Positions 14,705-14,721 of a stretch of 14,721 nt of DNA are shown here, piece after piece. A program made the position numbers and the translations under genes. Origin of the DNA: CAZQXD01 sp964597315 (GTDB taxonomy: Bacteria > Pseudomonadota > Gammaproteobacteria > Competibacterales > Competibacteraceae); NCBI GenBank assembly GCA_964597315.1, contig CAZQXD010000089.1, positions 1-14,721 on the forward strand. The letters are read 5' to 3'. Below the pieces are notes generated by a model that saw only the letters and a list, made by a program, of their open reading frames with translations, was not told the origin of the DNA and made no database searches. Within the stretch, counting starts at the first letter, position 1. Each line of letters opens with the position of its first letter.

Positions 14705-14721
14705 GAGGGGGTTGAGTTCTG

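Noticed and set aside
1..14721. CRISPR array, transposon, prophage, toxin-antitoxin or defence genes
   Set aside because: No regularly spaced repeats, transposase or integrase motifs, or small paired ORFs of that kind are visible; the genes are housekeeping or metabolic.

Overview
The window is ordinary chromosomal DNA from a GC-rich (by eye about 60 %) gammaproteobacterium. The evidence is the FleQ-type regulator end, ErpA, AnmK, a MepM-type endopeptidase and TyrZ-type tyrosyl-tRNA synthetase. The order argC - erpA - anmK - M23 peptidase - tyrS, followed by a very strong promoter of the rRNA type, is the order I recall from Pseudomonas. The gene content does not fix the genus. The methylated-glycine dehydrogenase would suit an organism that degrades glycine betaine, but that is inference.

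Left part (1-5312): the C-terminal end of a FleQ-like sigma-54 activator runs convergently, 3 bases apart, into a YcaD-like MFS transporter on the minus strand. Divergent from the transporter, across a 275-bp gap, is a large FAD/folate dehydrogenase of the dimethylglycine/sarcosine type. Behind it, after a gap with two hairpins, lies a nucleoside 2-deoxyribosyltransferase-like protein.

Middle part (5309-9062, all minus strand): the likely transcription order is ClC chloride channel/transporter, membrane-anchored thioredoxin-like protein, HemJ (haem biosynthesis), diacylglycerol/lipid kinase-like protein. The spacings are 61, 61 and 11 bases. The last gene converges on the deoxyribosyltransferase gene, and a single CTAG supplies both stop codons.

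Right part (9063-14721): a conserved housekeeping block. argC (arginine synthesis) and erpA (Fe-S cluster delivery, with its own promoter and a shared terminator) read rightward. anmK and the M23 peptidase read leftward as a two-gene cell-wall unit (remodelling plus anhydro-MurNAc recycling). tyrS reads rightward, and a near-consensus promoter follows it directly, its product running out of the window.

I found no CRISPR array, transposon, phage gene, tRNA or clearly novel multi-gene system. The most unusual signals are an exact-period 31-bp tandem quasi-palindromic repeat between clC and argC, a ClC protein lacking several canonical anion and proton pathway residues, and the promoter with a 5'-end hairpin at the right edge.
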